Shown one piece after another: positions 8,928 to 17,897 of a stretch of 64,000 nt of DNA. The stretch comes from Rubellimicrobium sp. (lineage in GTDB: Bacteria > Pseudomonadota > Alphaproteobacteria > Rhodobacterales > Rhodobacteraceae). The DNA lies in NCBI GenBank assembly GCA_019454835.1, contig JACFNP010000006.1, positions 1 to 64,000 on the forward strand, written 5' to 3'. Within the stretch, counting starts at the first letter, position 1. Each line of letters begins with the position of its first letter. Both the position numbers and the translations under genes were made by a program. Under the pieces are notes generated by a model that made no database searches, was not told where the DNA came from, and was given only the letters and a program-made list of their open reading frames with translations.

Positions 8928-8945
8928 ATGTGCGGCTGCGCACAT
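8928..8945. promoter_or_regulatory. Perfect 7-4-7 inverted repeat upstream of the LLM oxidoreductase
   Basis: ATGTGCG-GCTG-CGCACAT is a perfect palindrome lying 8 bp after the phosphatase stop and about 54 bp before the next start. It lacks a T-tract, so it looks more like a regulator-binding site than a terminator. The cognate protein is unknown. Confidence 0.35.
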
Positions 8946-8998
8946 TCCGGGCGGGCCGCATCATGCCTATATCGGCGGCAATGACAGAGGAGCCCGCC

Positions 8999-10042
8999 AT
9001 GCCGCTCGAATTCGCGCTTGATACATTCGGCGACGTGACCCGCCGGCCCGACGGCAGCCTGACGCCGCAGGATCAGGTGATCCGCGAGGTGATCGACGAG
9101 GCCGTCCTCGCCGATCAGGTCGGCGTCGATTATTTCGGCTTGGGCGAACATCACCGTGACGATTTCGCCATTTCCTCGCCCGAGGTGGTGCTGGCCGCCA
9201 TCGCCGCGCGGACAAGGGCGATCCGGTTGGGCACGGCGGTGACGGTGCTGTCCACCGATGACCCGGTGCGGGTATTCGAGCGGTTTTCCACCCTGCAGGC
9301 GGTGTCGGGCGGGCGGGCCGAGATCACCGTGGGCCGTGGGTCGTTTACCGAAAGTTTCCCGTTGTTCGGCTATGATCTGGGCGACTACGACCGGCTGTTC
9401 GAGGAACGGCTGGACCTGCTGTTGCGGCTGGTGCGGGAAGGGAACGTCTCGTGGGAAGGGCAGACGCGCGCGGCGCTGAACGGCGTGACGCTCTATCCGC
9501 CGCTGGGCGATGCGGGGCTGAAGGTCTGGGTCGGTGTCGGCGGCAGCCCGCAATCGGTGGTGCGCGCGGTGCGCCACGACATCCCGATGATGCTGGCGAT
9601 CATCGGCGGCGATCCGCGCCGCTTCCTGCCCTTTGCCGAACTCTACCGTCAGGCGCAGGACAAGGCCGGGCGCCCGGCCCGGCCGCTGGGGGTCCATTCG
9701 CCGGGCCATGTCGCCGCGACCGACGAACAGGCCATGGACGAGGCCTGGGAAGGTTATCGCTCCTTGCGCGAACGGATCGGCCGCGAACGCGGCTGGGGTC
9801 CGGCGGGGCGCGATGAATTCGTGGCCGAGGTCGAACACGGCGCGATGCATGTCGGGTCGCCCGAAACCGTCGCCCGCAAGATCGCCGCGACCGTCGGCGC
9901 GCTGGGGGCCGAACGTTTCGAGATGAAATATTCGCAGGGCACCCTGCCGCACGCGGCGATGATGCGCTCGATCGAGCTTTACGGCACCCGCGTCATCCCG
10001 ATGGTGCGCGAGATGCTGGGTGAAAGGCGCGTCGTGCACTGA
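8999..10042 (+). CDS. LLM class flavin-dependent oxidoreductase
   Basis: A 347-residue protein of the bacterial luciferase-like monooxygenase family, which uses reduced FMN or F420-type chemistry. The characteristic segments are DYFGLGEHH near residue 45, LGTAVTVLSTDDPVRVFERFSTL near 85, and GRAEITVGRGS. The C-terminal half carries GSPETVARKI and EMKYSQG. The ATG at 8999 follows a good Shine-Dalgarno (AGAGGAG). Substrate cannot be assigned; it stands alone between a phosphatase and dtd on the opposite strand. Confidence 0.88.
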   Translation: MPLEFALDTFGDVTRRPDGSLTPQDQVIREVIDEAVLADQVGVDYFGLGEHHRDDFAISSPEVVLAAIAARTRAIRLGTAVTVLSTDDPVRVFERFSTLQAVSGGRAEITVGRGSFTESFPLFGYDLGDYDRLFEERLDLLLRLVREGNVSWEGQTRAALNGVTLYPPLGDAGLKVWVGVGGSPQSVVRAVRHDIPMMLAIIGGDPRRFLPFAELYRQAQDKAGRPARPLGVHSPGHVAATDEQAMDEAWEGYRSLRERIGRERGWGPAGRDEFVAEVEHGAMHVGSPETVARKIAATVGALGAERFEMKYSQGTLPHAAMMRSIELYGTRVIPMVREMLGERRVVH

Positions 10043-10063
10043 GACCGGCGCTGCCGCCGGGGT

Positions 10064-10498
10064 TCAAAGCTCCAGCCAGATCGTCACCGGCCCGTCATTG
10101 ACCAGCGCGACCTTCATGTCGGCGCCGAAGCGCCCGGTCTCGACCGCGACGCCCAGCGCGGCCAGTTCTCGGGCAAAGGCCTCATACAGCGCCTCGCCGC
10201 GTTCGGGCGGGGCGGCGGTGGAAAAGCCGGGGCGGTTGCCGTTCAGCGTGGCGGCGAGGGTGAACTGGCTGACCACCAGCGCCGCGCCGCCGGTATCCAG
10301 CAGCGAGCGGTTCATCCGCCCCGCGTCGTCGCGGAAGATGCGCAGCCTGGCGATCTTCGCGGCCATGGCGGCGGGGCGGCTGTCTTCGTCGCCCTCCATG
10401 GCGCAGACCAGCACCAGCAGCCCCGGCCCGCATTGGCCCACGAGGGCGCCGTCGACATGGACGCTGGCCTCGGTGACGCGCTGGACGAGTGCCCTCAT
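10064..10498 (-). CDS. dtd: D-aminoacyl-tRNA deacylase
   Basis: A 144-residue Dtd protein that hydrolyses D-aminoacyl-tRNAs (and glycyl-tRNA-Ala) so that D-amino acids do not enter protein synthesis. The active-site motif SQFTL and the C-terminal NDGPVT cross-subunit motif are both present. The start at 10498 (MRALVQRV) matches the universal N-terminus. It overlaps the 3' end of the upstream sugar kinase by 4 bp (ATGA), so the two are translationally coupled. Confidence 0.95.
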   Translation of the reverse strand: MRALVQRVTEASVHVDGALVGQCGPGLLVLVCAMEGDEDSRPAAMAAKIARLRIFRDDAGRMNRSLLDTGGAALVVSQFTLAATLNGNRPGFSTAAPPERGEALYEAFARELAALGVAVETGRFGADMKVALVNDGPVTIWLEL

Positions 10499-11412
10499 AA
10501 TTCGTGCCTCCACGGCGGGTTGGCGCCTGCGCGGCTGACGGTGACGGCGGCGGCGCGCGTCCCCAGCGCAAGCGCCGTGGTCAGCGTGGTCATGTCGAGC
10601 GCCGCGAGCGCCGCTTTCGTCAGGCACCCCGCATCGTCAAGCGCCGCCAGCAGCCCGGCGTTGAACGTGTCGCCCGCGCCGACCGTATCGACCACGGCGA
10701 CGGCGGGCGCCGTGGCACGGGCCTCGCCCCGTGTCGTGAAGCCGCGTGCACCCTGCGCGCCCTCGGTCACGCAGACCAGCGCCGGACCGAGGGCGAGCAT
10801 CTCGTGCGCCCTTTCGGCCACATCGCCCGGCCCCGCGATCCAGTGCAGATCCTCGTCGCTGAGCTTCACGATGTCGGCGCGGGCGATCATGCGCGTGATC
10901 CGGGCGCGATACGCGGCCTCGTCACGGATGAATCCGGGGCGGATGTTGGGATCGAGCATGGTGACGGCGCGGGCGGATTCGCGCGCCTGCAATGCCTCGT
11001 ATGCGGTGCCGCAGGGTTCGGCCACCAGGCTGATGCCGCCGAAGAACCACGCCTGCGCTGCGCCTTCGGGCGGCAGGTCTGCAGGGGTCAGCATCCGCCC
11101 GGCGGTGTTTTCGTCGTAGAAGGCATAGCTGGCTTGCCCGTCGCGCAGTTCCACCAGCGCCAGCGTCGTCGGCCGTGCCGACCGCGCGCAGAACGAGTGA
11201 TCGACACCCGATTCGTCCAGCCGCGCCGTCAGAATCGCGCCCATCATGTCGGTCGAGATGCCGGAAAAGAACCCCGGCTTCGCCCCCAGTCGCCCCAGCG
11301 CCACGGCGGTGTTGAACACCGCGCCGCCCGCATGGGGGGCGAAGGCGGGTTCACCCAGCGTGCTGGTGCGCGGCAGCATGTCGATGAGCGCTTCGCCGCA
11401 GGCAATGATCAT
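10495..11412 (-). CDS. PfkB-family sugar kinase (fructokinase-like)
   Basis: A 305-residue ribokinase/PfkB kinase. The N-terminal GEALIDM and [15 protein letters not shown] segments form the sugar-binding site. The C-terminal signature [12 protein letters not shown] carries the catalytic Asp and anion hole. The GEALIDML start and ENTAGRML segment are most like bacterial fructokinases (fructose to fructose 6-phosphate), but other ketoses are possible. It is the promoter-proximal gene of a pair with dtd. Confidence 0.87.
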   Translation of the reverse strand: MIIACGEALIDMLPRTSTLGEPAFAPHAGGAVFNTAVALGRLGAKPGFFSGISTDMMGAILTARLDESGVDHSFCARSARPTTLALVELRDGQASYAFYDENTAGRMLTPADLPPEGAAQAWFFGGISLVAEPCGTAYEALQARESARAVTMLDPNIRPGFIRDEAAYRARITRMIARADIVKLSDEDLHWIAGPGDVAERAHEMLALGPALVCVTEGAQGARGFTTRGEARATAPAVAVVDTVGAGDTFNAGLLAALDDAGCLTKAALAALDMTTLTTALALGTRAAAVTVSRAGANPPWRHEL

Positions 11413-11430
11413 GTTTTCCGCCCGATCAAG

Positions 11431-12582
11431 CTAGAAGTCGAAATTCACCGACCCGCCGTTGTCGCCGCCGGTCATCACCAGCACGGTGACCACCACGATC
11501 AGCACCAGCACCACGGCGATGGTGATCTTGACCCAGGACCACGGCCTTTCGCCCGAAACCTTGCCGGTCTGCGCATTGACGACAAAGCGGAAGGCGCGGT
11601 CGCGGTAGCGATAGGCGGCGGTCCAGACCGGCAGCAGCACATGCTTGAACGTCACGTCGGTGACGGCGGTATCCTTCCAGTCGATGCGCTGGTGATCGCC
11701 GCCGATGTCGTGGCGGATGTCGCCGTCGATCACCCGATCCATGATGGCGCGGGCCTCGGCCATCCCGTCCTCGAGCTCGATCTGGTAGCCCTCGGCGGAA
11801 AAGCCGGACAGATATTGCGGCTGGTAGGTGACCAGCGCCGTCATGTCCCAGGGTTCGAGCGCGTCCGTATGATGCTTGGGCAGCGAGCGCGAGGCCAGCA
11901 CCAGCACATCGTCGAAGAACCGCGCCACGCGGCCCTTGCGGTGGCTCCAGCGGGTCTTGCGGACCTGCCGTGTTTCCTGCTTGCCGCCGCGCATGACGGT
12001 CTGGGTTTCGTAGTAGTCATCACCACGCTGGCCGCGATACAGGGTCTCGGTCTGCGCGTCGAAGGTCCAGTAGGGCACATAAACCCCGGTCATGGCGCGG
12101 CCCTTGCGGGCGTATTCCTTCAGCCCGTTGGGCGCGAACCACAACTTGCCAAGCCATTTTGTCATCGCCTCGCGGGCGCGGCGTTCGTCGATCTGGAACG
12201 GGACCAGGCCCGCAGGCTTGATCTGGCGGTGCGTGCCGGTGTCGGTGACCACGGCGGTGTCGCAGAACGGGCAGCGGGTGGCCTGCACGGCTTCGGGAAA
12301 CTCGACCATCGCGCCGCAGTTGGGGCAGGCGGTGGTGCGGGTCTCCTCGTAGTCGGCATCGCGGACCAGCCCGGCGATGGTCGCCGCATAGTCGATTTCA
12401 CGATGCGCCGCGCCTTCGTCCACGCCGCTTGCGTCGATGGTCTGGACATGGCCGCAATGCGCGCAGGTCACCTCGGTGGTGCCGGGGGCGAAATGCAGGT
12501 CGGCGCCGCATTGTTCGCAGGGATAGCGATGCTCGACGGCATCCGCTTCCGTGCGGCGGGGGATGTCGGGGAAATCGGTCAT
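11431..12582 (-). CDS. Zinc-ribbon membrane protein
   Basis: A 383-residue protein with two zinc ribbons at the N-terminus (CEQCGADL...CAHCGHVQ and CPNCGAM...CPFCDTAVV). A long soluble middle region follows, then one transmembrane helix near the C-terminus (about residues 350-370). Homologues are often labelled as a TFIIB-type zinc ribbon or wrongly as a PriA-like helicase; no helicase motif is present. It is grouped with a cytochrome b561 gene and an SPFH-GYF gene on the same strand, a mix resembling membrane-stress modules. Function is inferred only. Confidence 0.72.
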   Translation of the reverse strand: MTDFPDIPRRTEADAVEHRYPCEQCGADLHFAPGTTEVTCAHCGHVQTIDASGVDEGAAHREIDYAATIAGLVRDADYEETRTTACPNCGAMVEFPEAVQATRCPFCDTAVVTDTGTHRQIKPAGLVPFQIDERRAREAMTKWLGKLWFAPNGLKEYARKGRAMTGVYVPYWTFDAQTETLYRGQRGDDYYETQTVMRGGKQETRQVRKTRWSHRKGRVARFFDDVLVLASRSLPKHHTDALEPWDMTALVTYQPQYLSGFSAEGYQIELEDGMAEARAIMDRVIDGDIRHDIGGDHQRIDWKDTAVTDVTFKHVLLPVWTAAYRYRDRAFRFVVNAQTGKVSGERPWSWVKITIAVVLVLIVVVTVLVMTGGDNGGSVNFDF

Positions 12583-12602
12583 GTCGTGACGGGTCTTCCT
12601 GT

Positions 12603-13079
12603 TCAGTCCGTCGGCCGGATCATACGTTGCATCGCGCCGTCGCGCTTTACCCGCTCGTGCCAGATCGCCAGCGCCGCATGGCCGAGAACGACGACGAACA
12701 GGCCGTAGCCCAGCAGGCCATGCGGCGCGGGGCTGCCCGAGAACCACATGAACGCGCCGCCGAGGGGGACGAGGACCAGCAGCGCATAAAGCAGCCGGTG
12801 GCCCCAGACCGTCGCCCTCTGTTGCGCGGCGCTGTCGGTGGCGACCGGCGCCGGGGCGCCGCGCGTGACGCGCAGCGCGATGCGGGCCAGCGTCACGATC
12901 AGGATGGCGAGGCCGATCCAGGCGTGAACCGGCAGGCCGACCGCCGCGCCTTCGCGGGCGGCGTCAAGGGCACGCCCGGCCCCGCCGCGCGTCAGCCAGA
13001 TGCCGACAAGCAGCAGCAGCGTCAGCCAGTGCAGCGCGATCTGCGGGCGGGAATATCCGGCGGGGGCGGGTCGGTTCAT
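12603..13079 (-). CDS. Cytochrome b561-family protein
   Basis: A 158-residue four-helix membrane protein of the prokaryotic cytochrome b561 family. His residues in IALHWLT, LPVHAWIG, WGHRLLY and LGHAALAIWHE are placed to hold two b-type hemes across the membrane. Such proteins pass electrons from quinol to periplasmic acceptors. It lies between the zinc-ribbon and SPFH genes in the same direction. Confidence 0.87.
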   Translation of the reverse strand: MNRPAPAGYSRPQIALHWLTLLLLVGIWLTRGGAGRALDAAREGAAVGLPVHAWIGLAILIVTLARIALRVTRGAPAPVATDSAAQQRATVWGHRLLYALLVLVPLGGAFMWFSGSPAPHGLLGYGLFVVVLGHAALAIWHERVKRDGAMQRMIRPTD

Positions 13080-13103
13080 GGCGCGTCTCCTGTCGGGGCG
13101 GGT

Positions 13104-14207
13104 TCAGCCGGGGGGTGGCGGGGGCGGCACCTGCGCGAACAGCGGGGCCAGCGCGGCGATGTCGCCTGCCGGTTTCCAGCCGTCCTGATCGGCGGTCCAC
13201 ATCTGGGTGGCGCGGGTGATCTCGCCCGCAAGGATCATCGCGGGCAGCGCCGATTGCGCGAACGGGCCGCGTGTCTGGCCGTTTTCGGCGACATGCCATT
13301 GCGCCTCGGTCGGAGGAGGTGGCGGCGGCGGGGCGCTGGCGGCAGCGGCGGGCGCGGCCTGCGGTGCGGCGCCCCAGGGGCCGCCCTGCATCGCCATGCC
13401 GCCAAGGCCCAGCCCGATCACCGTGCCTGCGGCGCCGGGATTTTCGGCGGCCTTGGTCATCGCCTCGGCGGCGCTGAACTGCGCGTAGCGGTTGAGGTCG
13501 CCGACGATCCCCATCGAAGTGCGCTTGTCGAGCACCTTCTCGACCTCGGACGGCAGCGAGATGTTCTCGATGTAGAACTCGGCGATGCCGATGCCGTATT
13601 CGCCGATGGTCGGTGCGATGGCCTGCGAGACGATCCTGCCCAGATCGGCGGTGTTCGCCGCCATGTCGAGCACAGGAATCCCCGATCCGGCGAGCACCCG
13701 GCTGACCTCCTGCACGAGGACGTTGCGCAACTGGTTCGCCACGTCGTCGGTGGTGAATTCACCGTCGGTGCCGACGATTTCCTTGAGGAACACGCCCGGA
13801 TCGGTGACCCGCATCGCATAGGAGCCGAAGGCGCGGATGCGCACCGGGCCGAATTCGGGGTCGCGGCACATGATCGGGTTCTTGGTGCCCCATTTCAGGT
13901 CGGTGAAACGGGTGGTGTTGACGAAATAGATCTCGCTCTTGAAGGGCGAGTTGAAACCATGGCTCCAGCTTTGCAGCGTGGTCATGATCGGCATGTTGTT
14001 GGTCGCGAGCTGGTAGAGACCCGGCGTGAACACGTCGGCAAGCTGGCCTTCGTGCACGAACACCGCCGCCTGACCTTCGCGCACGGTCAGCTTGGCGCCC
14101 ATCTTGATCTCGTTGCCGTAGCGCTCGAAGCGCCAGACCATCGTGTCGCGGGTGTCATCGGTCCATTCGATGACATCGATGAACTGACCCTTGATGAAAC
14201 CGAACAT
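13104..14207 (-). CDS. SPFH-domain protein with C-terminal GYF_2 domain
   Basis: A 367-residue protein. Residues 1-250 are an SPFH/virion-core-like domain (GAKLTVREGQAAVFVHEG, then TPGLYQLATNN) as in Bacillus YdjI. A proline/alanine linker of about 40 residues follows, then a GYF_2-like domain (WHVAENGQTRGPF...WTADQDGWKPAGD) and a final proline run. No membrane helix is evident; membrane association would be peripheral. The ATG at 14207 has GAGGA at a good distance; a GTG at 14210 is also in frame. Next to the zinc-ribbon and b561 genes it suggests an envelope-stress module. Confidence 0.8.
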   Translation of the reverse strand: MFGFIKGQFIDVIEWTDDTRDTMVWRFERYGNEIKMGAKLTVREGQAAVFVHEGQLADVFTPGLYQLATNNMPIMTTLQSWSHGFNSPFKSEIYFVNTTRFTDLKWGTKNPIMCRDPEFGPVRIRAFGSYAMRVTDPGVFLKEIVGTDGEFTTDDVANQLRNVLVQEVSRVLAGSGIPVLDMAANTADLGRIVSQAIAPTIGEYGIGIAEFYIENISLPSEVEKVLDKRTSMGIVGDLNRYAQFSAAEAMTKAAENPGAAGTVIGLGLGGMAMQGGPWGAAPQAAPAAAASAPPPPPPPTEAQWHVAENGQTRGPFAQSALPAMILAGEITRATQMWTADQDGWKPAGDIAALAPLFAQVPPPPPPG

Positions 14208-14375
14208 CACCTGTCCTCATACCCTGGCTGCGGTCCTTTGCATGAAAGTGGCGTCTTTCGCGTGCTCCCGCAAGGGCAGAAGGCCGCGCGTTGCGGCAAT
14301 CCACCGGCGGGGCGGGCCTTGCCGGGCAGGGGTGTGATGGTTAGCTCTGCCTGCGACCCGCAATACAGGCCCGCC

Positions 14376-15719
14376 ATGACCGATCTTTCCGCCCTTGCCG
14401 ACGCCCTCCTTGCCGCCGCCCGCGCCGCCGGGGCCGATGCCGCCGATGCGATGGCGGTGTCGGACCTGTCGCTCTCGGTCGAGGTGCGCGGCGGCGCTCT
14501 GGAACATGCCGAGCGCGCCGAGGGCGTCGAGATCGGGCTGCGCGTGTTCGTCGGGCAGCGCGGCGCTGTGGTGTCGTCCTCGGACACGAGCGCCGCGACC
14601 GTGGCCGGGATGGCCGAGCGCGCCGTCGCCATGGCGCGCGAGGCGCCCGAAGACCCCTGGGCGGGCCTGGCCGACCCCGGACAACTGGCGCGCGATCTGG
14701 ACGCGGCACGGCTGGAGCTGGCCGACCCCGCGCCCGAGCCGGAACCCGATTCGCTGATGGCGCTGGCGCAAATGGCCGAAGCGGCGGCTTTGTCCGTCGC
14801 GGGCGTCACCCAGGCCGAGGGCGCCGCTGCGGGCCACGGCAGGCGGCAGGTGCATCGTGCCGCCAGCAACGGCTTTTCCGCCGGTCTCGTGCGTACCGAC
14901 AGCGCGATTTCCTGCGGCGCCATCGCGGGCACCGGCACCGGCATGGAGCGCGACCACGATCACGACGCGCGCATCTTCGCCGCCGATCTGGAGGCGGCGG
15001 ACAGGATCGGTCGCAACGCGGGCACCCGCGCGGTGGCGCGGCTGGGCGGACGCAAGCCGCCGACCGGGCGCTTTCCGGTGCTGTTCGACGAACGGATTTC
15101 CGGCAGCATCACCGGACATCTGCTGTCCGCCATCAACGGCGCCGCCATCGCGCGCGGTTCCAGCTTTCTGCGTGACCGTCTGGGACGGCCGGTCCTGCCC
15201 GCGCATCTGTCGCTGCTGACCGAGCCGCACCGCAGGCGTGCCACGGGTTCGCGGCTCCACGATGCCGAGGGGCTGCCGACCGCCCCCCGCGCGCTGGTGG
15301 CCGACGGGGTGTTGCAGGGCTGGCTGCTCGACCTGGCCTCGGCCCGCAAGCTGGGCCTGACGCCGACCGGCGACGCCGCGCGCGGGCCGGGCGACCAGCC
15401 GTCGCCCTCGGCAGGCAACATCCGGCTTCAGGGCGGCAGCGGCACCCGCGCCGACCTGCTGCGCGACATGGGCACCGGCCTGCTGGTCACGCGGCTGATC
15501 GGCGCCACGATCAACCCCAATACCGGCGACTATTCGCGCGGCGCCAGCGGCTTCTGGGTGGAAAACGGCGAGATCGCCTGGCCCGTGAACGAATGCACCA
15601 TCGCCGGGAATCTGGTCGGGATGTTCGCCGGTCTGGTGGCGGCGGATGACGCCCGGCAGCACCTGTCGCATGTGGTGCCGTCGCTGCTGATCGACGGCCT
15701 GATGATCGCCGGGGCATAG
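14376..15719 (+). CDS. pmbA: TldD/PmbA-family metalloprotease-like protein
   Basis: A 447-residue PmbA (TldE) homologue. In the TldD/TldE pair, TldD holds the zinc protease site and PmbA is the partner, processing modified peptides such as microcins or antitoxins. Family segments seen are GVEIGLRVFVGQRGAVVSS near residue 50, RILFDERISG-like PVLFDERISGSITGHLL, and the closing GASGFWVENGEIAWPVNECTIAGN. Like other PmbA proteins it lacks an HExxxH zinc site. No tldD is seen in the window. It converges on the winged-helix gene across a palindromic repeat. Confidence 0.9.
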   Translation: MTDLSALADALLAAARAAGADAADAMAVSDLSLSVEVRGGALEHAERAEGVEIGLRVFVGQRGAVVSSSDTSAATVAGMAERAVAMAREAPEDPWAGLADPGQLARDLDAARLELADPAPEPEPDSLMALAQMAEAAALSVAGVTQAEGAAAGHGRRQVHRAASNGFSAGLVRTDSAISCGAIAGTGTGMERDHDHDARIFAADLEAADRIGRNAGTRAVARLGGRKPPTGRFPVLFDERISGSITGHLLSAINGAAIARGSSFLRDRLGRPVLPAHLSLLTEPHRRRATGSRLHDAEGLPTAPRALVADGVLQGWLLDLASARKLGLTPTGDAARGPGDQPSPSAGNIRLQGGSGTRADLLRDMGTGLLVTRLIGATINPNTGDYSRGASGFWVENGEIAWPVNECTIAGNLVGMFAGLVAADDARQHLSHVVPSLLIDGLMIAGA

Positions 15720-15724
15720 TGCCC

Positions 15725-15812
15725 CGTCATTGCGAGGAGGCGGAGCCGACGAAGCAACCCCGATGTTGTGCGAAGAGCGTCGGGGTTGCTTCGGCTTCGC
15801 CTCGCAATGACG
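15725..15812 (+). mobile_element. Palindromic MITE-like repeat, copy 1 (core only)
   Basis: An 88 bp palindrome with ends CGTCATTGCGAG and CTCGCAATGACG and inner arms GAAGCAACCCCGA / TCGGGGTTGCTTC. It fills the gap between two convergent genes (pmbA and the winged-helix gene), where it could act as a bidirectional terminator. The outer inverted repeats seen in other copies are not clear here. Confidence 0.8.
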
Positions 15813-15827
15813 GCGCGGCGCCCCCCC

Positions 15828-16529
15828 TCAGACCATGCGGATCACGTCCTTGTCGATCGCCAGCACATAGCCGCGCCGGGCGATGTTCTTGACCAGAAGC
15901 TCGCTCACCATCTGGTTGCCCAGCGTGTCGCGCAGGCGCTTGATGCGGGTGGCGCCGGCGGCCTCGTCGCAATCGGCTTCGGTGCGGCCCGAGATCACCG
16001 CCTCGATCTGCGCGCCGGACAGGACATCGTCGTCCATCCGCGCCTCGGCCAGCACGGCCAGCGTTTCCATCGCCGCCTGCGTCAGCTTGAACTCGAACCC
16101 GTTCAGCATCACCGCGTTCTGGTCGCGGCTGATGACCAGCGAGTTGACCTCGATGCCCTTGCGCTCGATCCGGCCCATGCGGCGGTTCAGCGCCACCAGC
16201 ATCACCAGCAGCGCCACCGCCGCCACCAGCATCGCGGTCGCAAAGACCAGCAACACGAAGATGATGAGGCGATATGACGTGAACACCGCCTCGAACTGGG
16301 TTCCCGACTGGGCGAGGATCTCCAGCAGGCGGATTTCGGCCTGCGAGGTCAGGTCGGTCTCGACGAACAGCCGCTCGACCCGCGTGTTGAAGGCGTTCGC
16401 GTCGGGCAGGTTCAGGAACAGCAGCACGCCCGCCAGCACCAGCACCGCCACGATGGCGGTCAGCCCGATGACGACGACCCTGTTGCCGACCTGCCGCGCC
16501 TCAATAGCGGAGGAAATAGTCTCCCGCAC
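15828..16529 (-). CDS. Membrane-anchored winged-helix (OmpR-type) protein
   Basis: A 233-residue protein. A first TM helix (about 19-40) and a second (about 88-112) enclose a periplasmic segment of about 45 residues. The cytoplasmic C-terminus (about 125-233) looks like an OmpR/PhoB winged helix (FKLTQAAMETLAVLAEA, ATRIKRLRDTLG, LLVKNIARRGYVLAID). This is a one-component, membrane-tethered regulator like ToxR/CadC but with the DNA-binding domain at the C-terminus. The GTG start overlaps the end of the small secreted protein gene, so they are likely one operon. Signal and targets are unknown. Confidence 0.72.
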   Translation of the reverse strand: MRETISSAIEARQVGNRVVVIGLTAIVAVLVLAGVLLFLNLPDANAFNTRVERLFVETDLTSQAEIRLLEILAQSGTQFEAVFTSYRLIIFVLLVFATAMLVAAVALLVMLVALNRRMGRIERKGIEVNSLVISRDQNAVMLNGFEFKLTQAAMETLAVLAEARMDDDVLSGAQIEAVISGRTEADCDEAAGATRIKRLRDTLGNQMVSELLVKNIARRGYVLAIDKDVIRMV

Positions 16530-16788
16530 TCGTCCGTCTCCCCTCCAGCCCCGATTCGTCGAAGGTGTCCATCACCTCGAGCAACTGCCAGCCGTCCGCC
16601 GCAAGGCGCGGTTCTAGCTCCGCGCGCGCGGCTTCGGGCGTGCAGTCCCCGGCAATCTCGGCGACACCATACTGAAGCTGGAGGGGATTGTCCTTCTTGG
16701 CCTTGTAATCGGCATAGCACCCCGCCGCAGCCGCCTGGGCAGCGACGGCGAGGGCCAATGCCGGAAGGATGAAGGCGAATGCTCTCAT
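16501..16788 (-). CDS. Small secreted protein of unknown function
   Basis: A 95-residue protein with a signal peptide (about residues 1-22, ending AAAAG) and a mature domain with two cysteines (CYADYKAKK and GDCTPEAA), which may form a disulfide. The C-terminus reads SAGDYFLRY. Similar short periplasmic proteins are widespread in this family but unnamed. Its 3' end overlaps the start of the membrane winged-helix gene by 29 bp, so the two may function together, for example as periplasmic partner and sensor; this is only inference. Confidence 0.75.
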   Translation of the reverse strand: MRAFAFILPALALAVAAQAAAAGCYADYKAKKDNPLQLQYGVAEIAGDCTPEAARAELEPRLAADGWQLLEVMDTFDESGLEGRRTSAGDYFLRY

Positions 16789-16980
16789 GGGGGACACCAG
16801 GACCTTCGCGGGACCGCTATTCAATAACCTCGCGCACGGATCGCCTGTTATCGCATTGCATCGCCGATGGGCAGAGGGCTTCGGCGGTGGCCGCGTGTGT
16901 GTTGTGTCCGGCCTCCGCACCTGCCCCGCCCCGGTGCAGGTGCGCCCGTCAGGGTGGCAGGGCCGGATGTGCCCTGCCAC

Positions 16981-17219
16981 TCCGGGGTCATCGGCGTGTT
17001 TCGTCATTGCGAGGAGGCGCAGCCGACGAAGCAACCCCGACCGCTCGCACACGACATCGGGGTGGGGGGGGGGGGGGGGCCCGCCCCCCCAGACGGGGGG
17101 TGGAAAAAGACCCCGCGCCGGGGCGGGCCCCCCCCCCCGCCTCCCACCCACCTTGGGGGTGGCTGCGTCGGCTCCGCCTCCTCGCAATGACGAGAGTTGC
17201 AAATCTCCCGATCGCGCTG
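16981..17219 (-). mobile_element. Palindromic MITE-like repeat, copy 2, interrupted by a G/C-run block
   Basis: Core ends CGTCATTGCGAG (from 17002) and CTCGCAATGACG (to 17192) match the other copies, in inverse orientation. The element is flanked by the 8 bp direct repeat CCTGCCAC (16973-16980 and 17220-17227). The inner arm is broken after ATCGGGGT by about 98 bp (roughly 17063-17160) holding runs of 16 G and 11 C, seen in no other copy. This block may be an assembly artefact. It fills most of the 484 bp gap between divergent genes. Confidence 0.7.
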
Positions 17220-17272
17220 CCTGCCACGCTTTTCGCTTTGCCCACCGGGCGCGCCTCGGGCACAAGCGGGTC

Positions 17273-17897
17273 ATGCCGCCCGACGACAGCCACGAACGCG
17301 CCGCAGGCGCACAGGGGTTCACCCGCATCGCCGGGGTGGACGAGGTCGGGCGCGGCCCGCTGGCCGGTCCGGTGGTGGCGGCGGCGGTGGTGCTCTATCC
17401 GGGCCGGGTTCCCGAAGGGCTGAACGATTCCAAGAAGCTGACCGCCCGTGCCCGCGCCCGGCTGTGCGCGGCGATCATGGCCGGGGCCCGTGTCGGCATC
17501 GGGCAGGCCAGCGTTGCCGAGATCGACGCCCTGAACATCCTGCGCGCCAGTCACCTTGCCATGACCCGCGCGCTGGACGCGCTGGGCGATGCCGATTTCG
17601 CGCTGATCGACGGCAACCTGCTGCCGCAGGGCCTGACCCTGCCCGCGCGCGCCGTGGTCGGGGGCGATGCGCGGTCGCTGTCCATCGCTGCCGCCTCGAT
17701 CGTGGCCAAGGTGACGCGCGACGCGATCATGGTGGATTTGGCGCAACAGCATCCCGGCTACGGCTGGGAACGCAACGCCGGTTACCCGACGCAAGAGCAC
17801 CGCGACGCGCTGGCCACCCTGGGCGTGACCCCGTTTCATAGGCGATCATTCGGGCCGGTCCACAAGATATTGTGCCAAGGCATATCGACAAGACGCT

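Noticed and set aside
7871..10039. Long minus-strand open frame opposite DUF3572, the HAD phosphatase and the LLM gene
   Set aside because: Composition is Arg/Gly/His-rich and no domain is visible; the plus-strand genes have clear motifs and ribosome sites.
11431..12582. PriA-type helicase (a frequent automatic label for this protein)
   Set aside because: Zinc ribbons and one TM helix are present but no Walker or helicase motifs.
12429..14375. Upstream extension of the pmbA frame by about 650 codons
   Set aside because: The extension is antisense to cytochrome b561 and SPFH genes; homologues of PmbA start at the ATG at 14376.
16982..17200. Small gene within the G/C-run block
   Set aside because: All open frames there consist of Gly/Pro/Arg runs from homopolymers; no ribosome site or family similarity.
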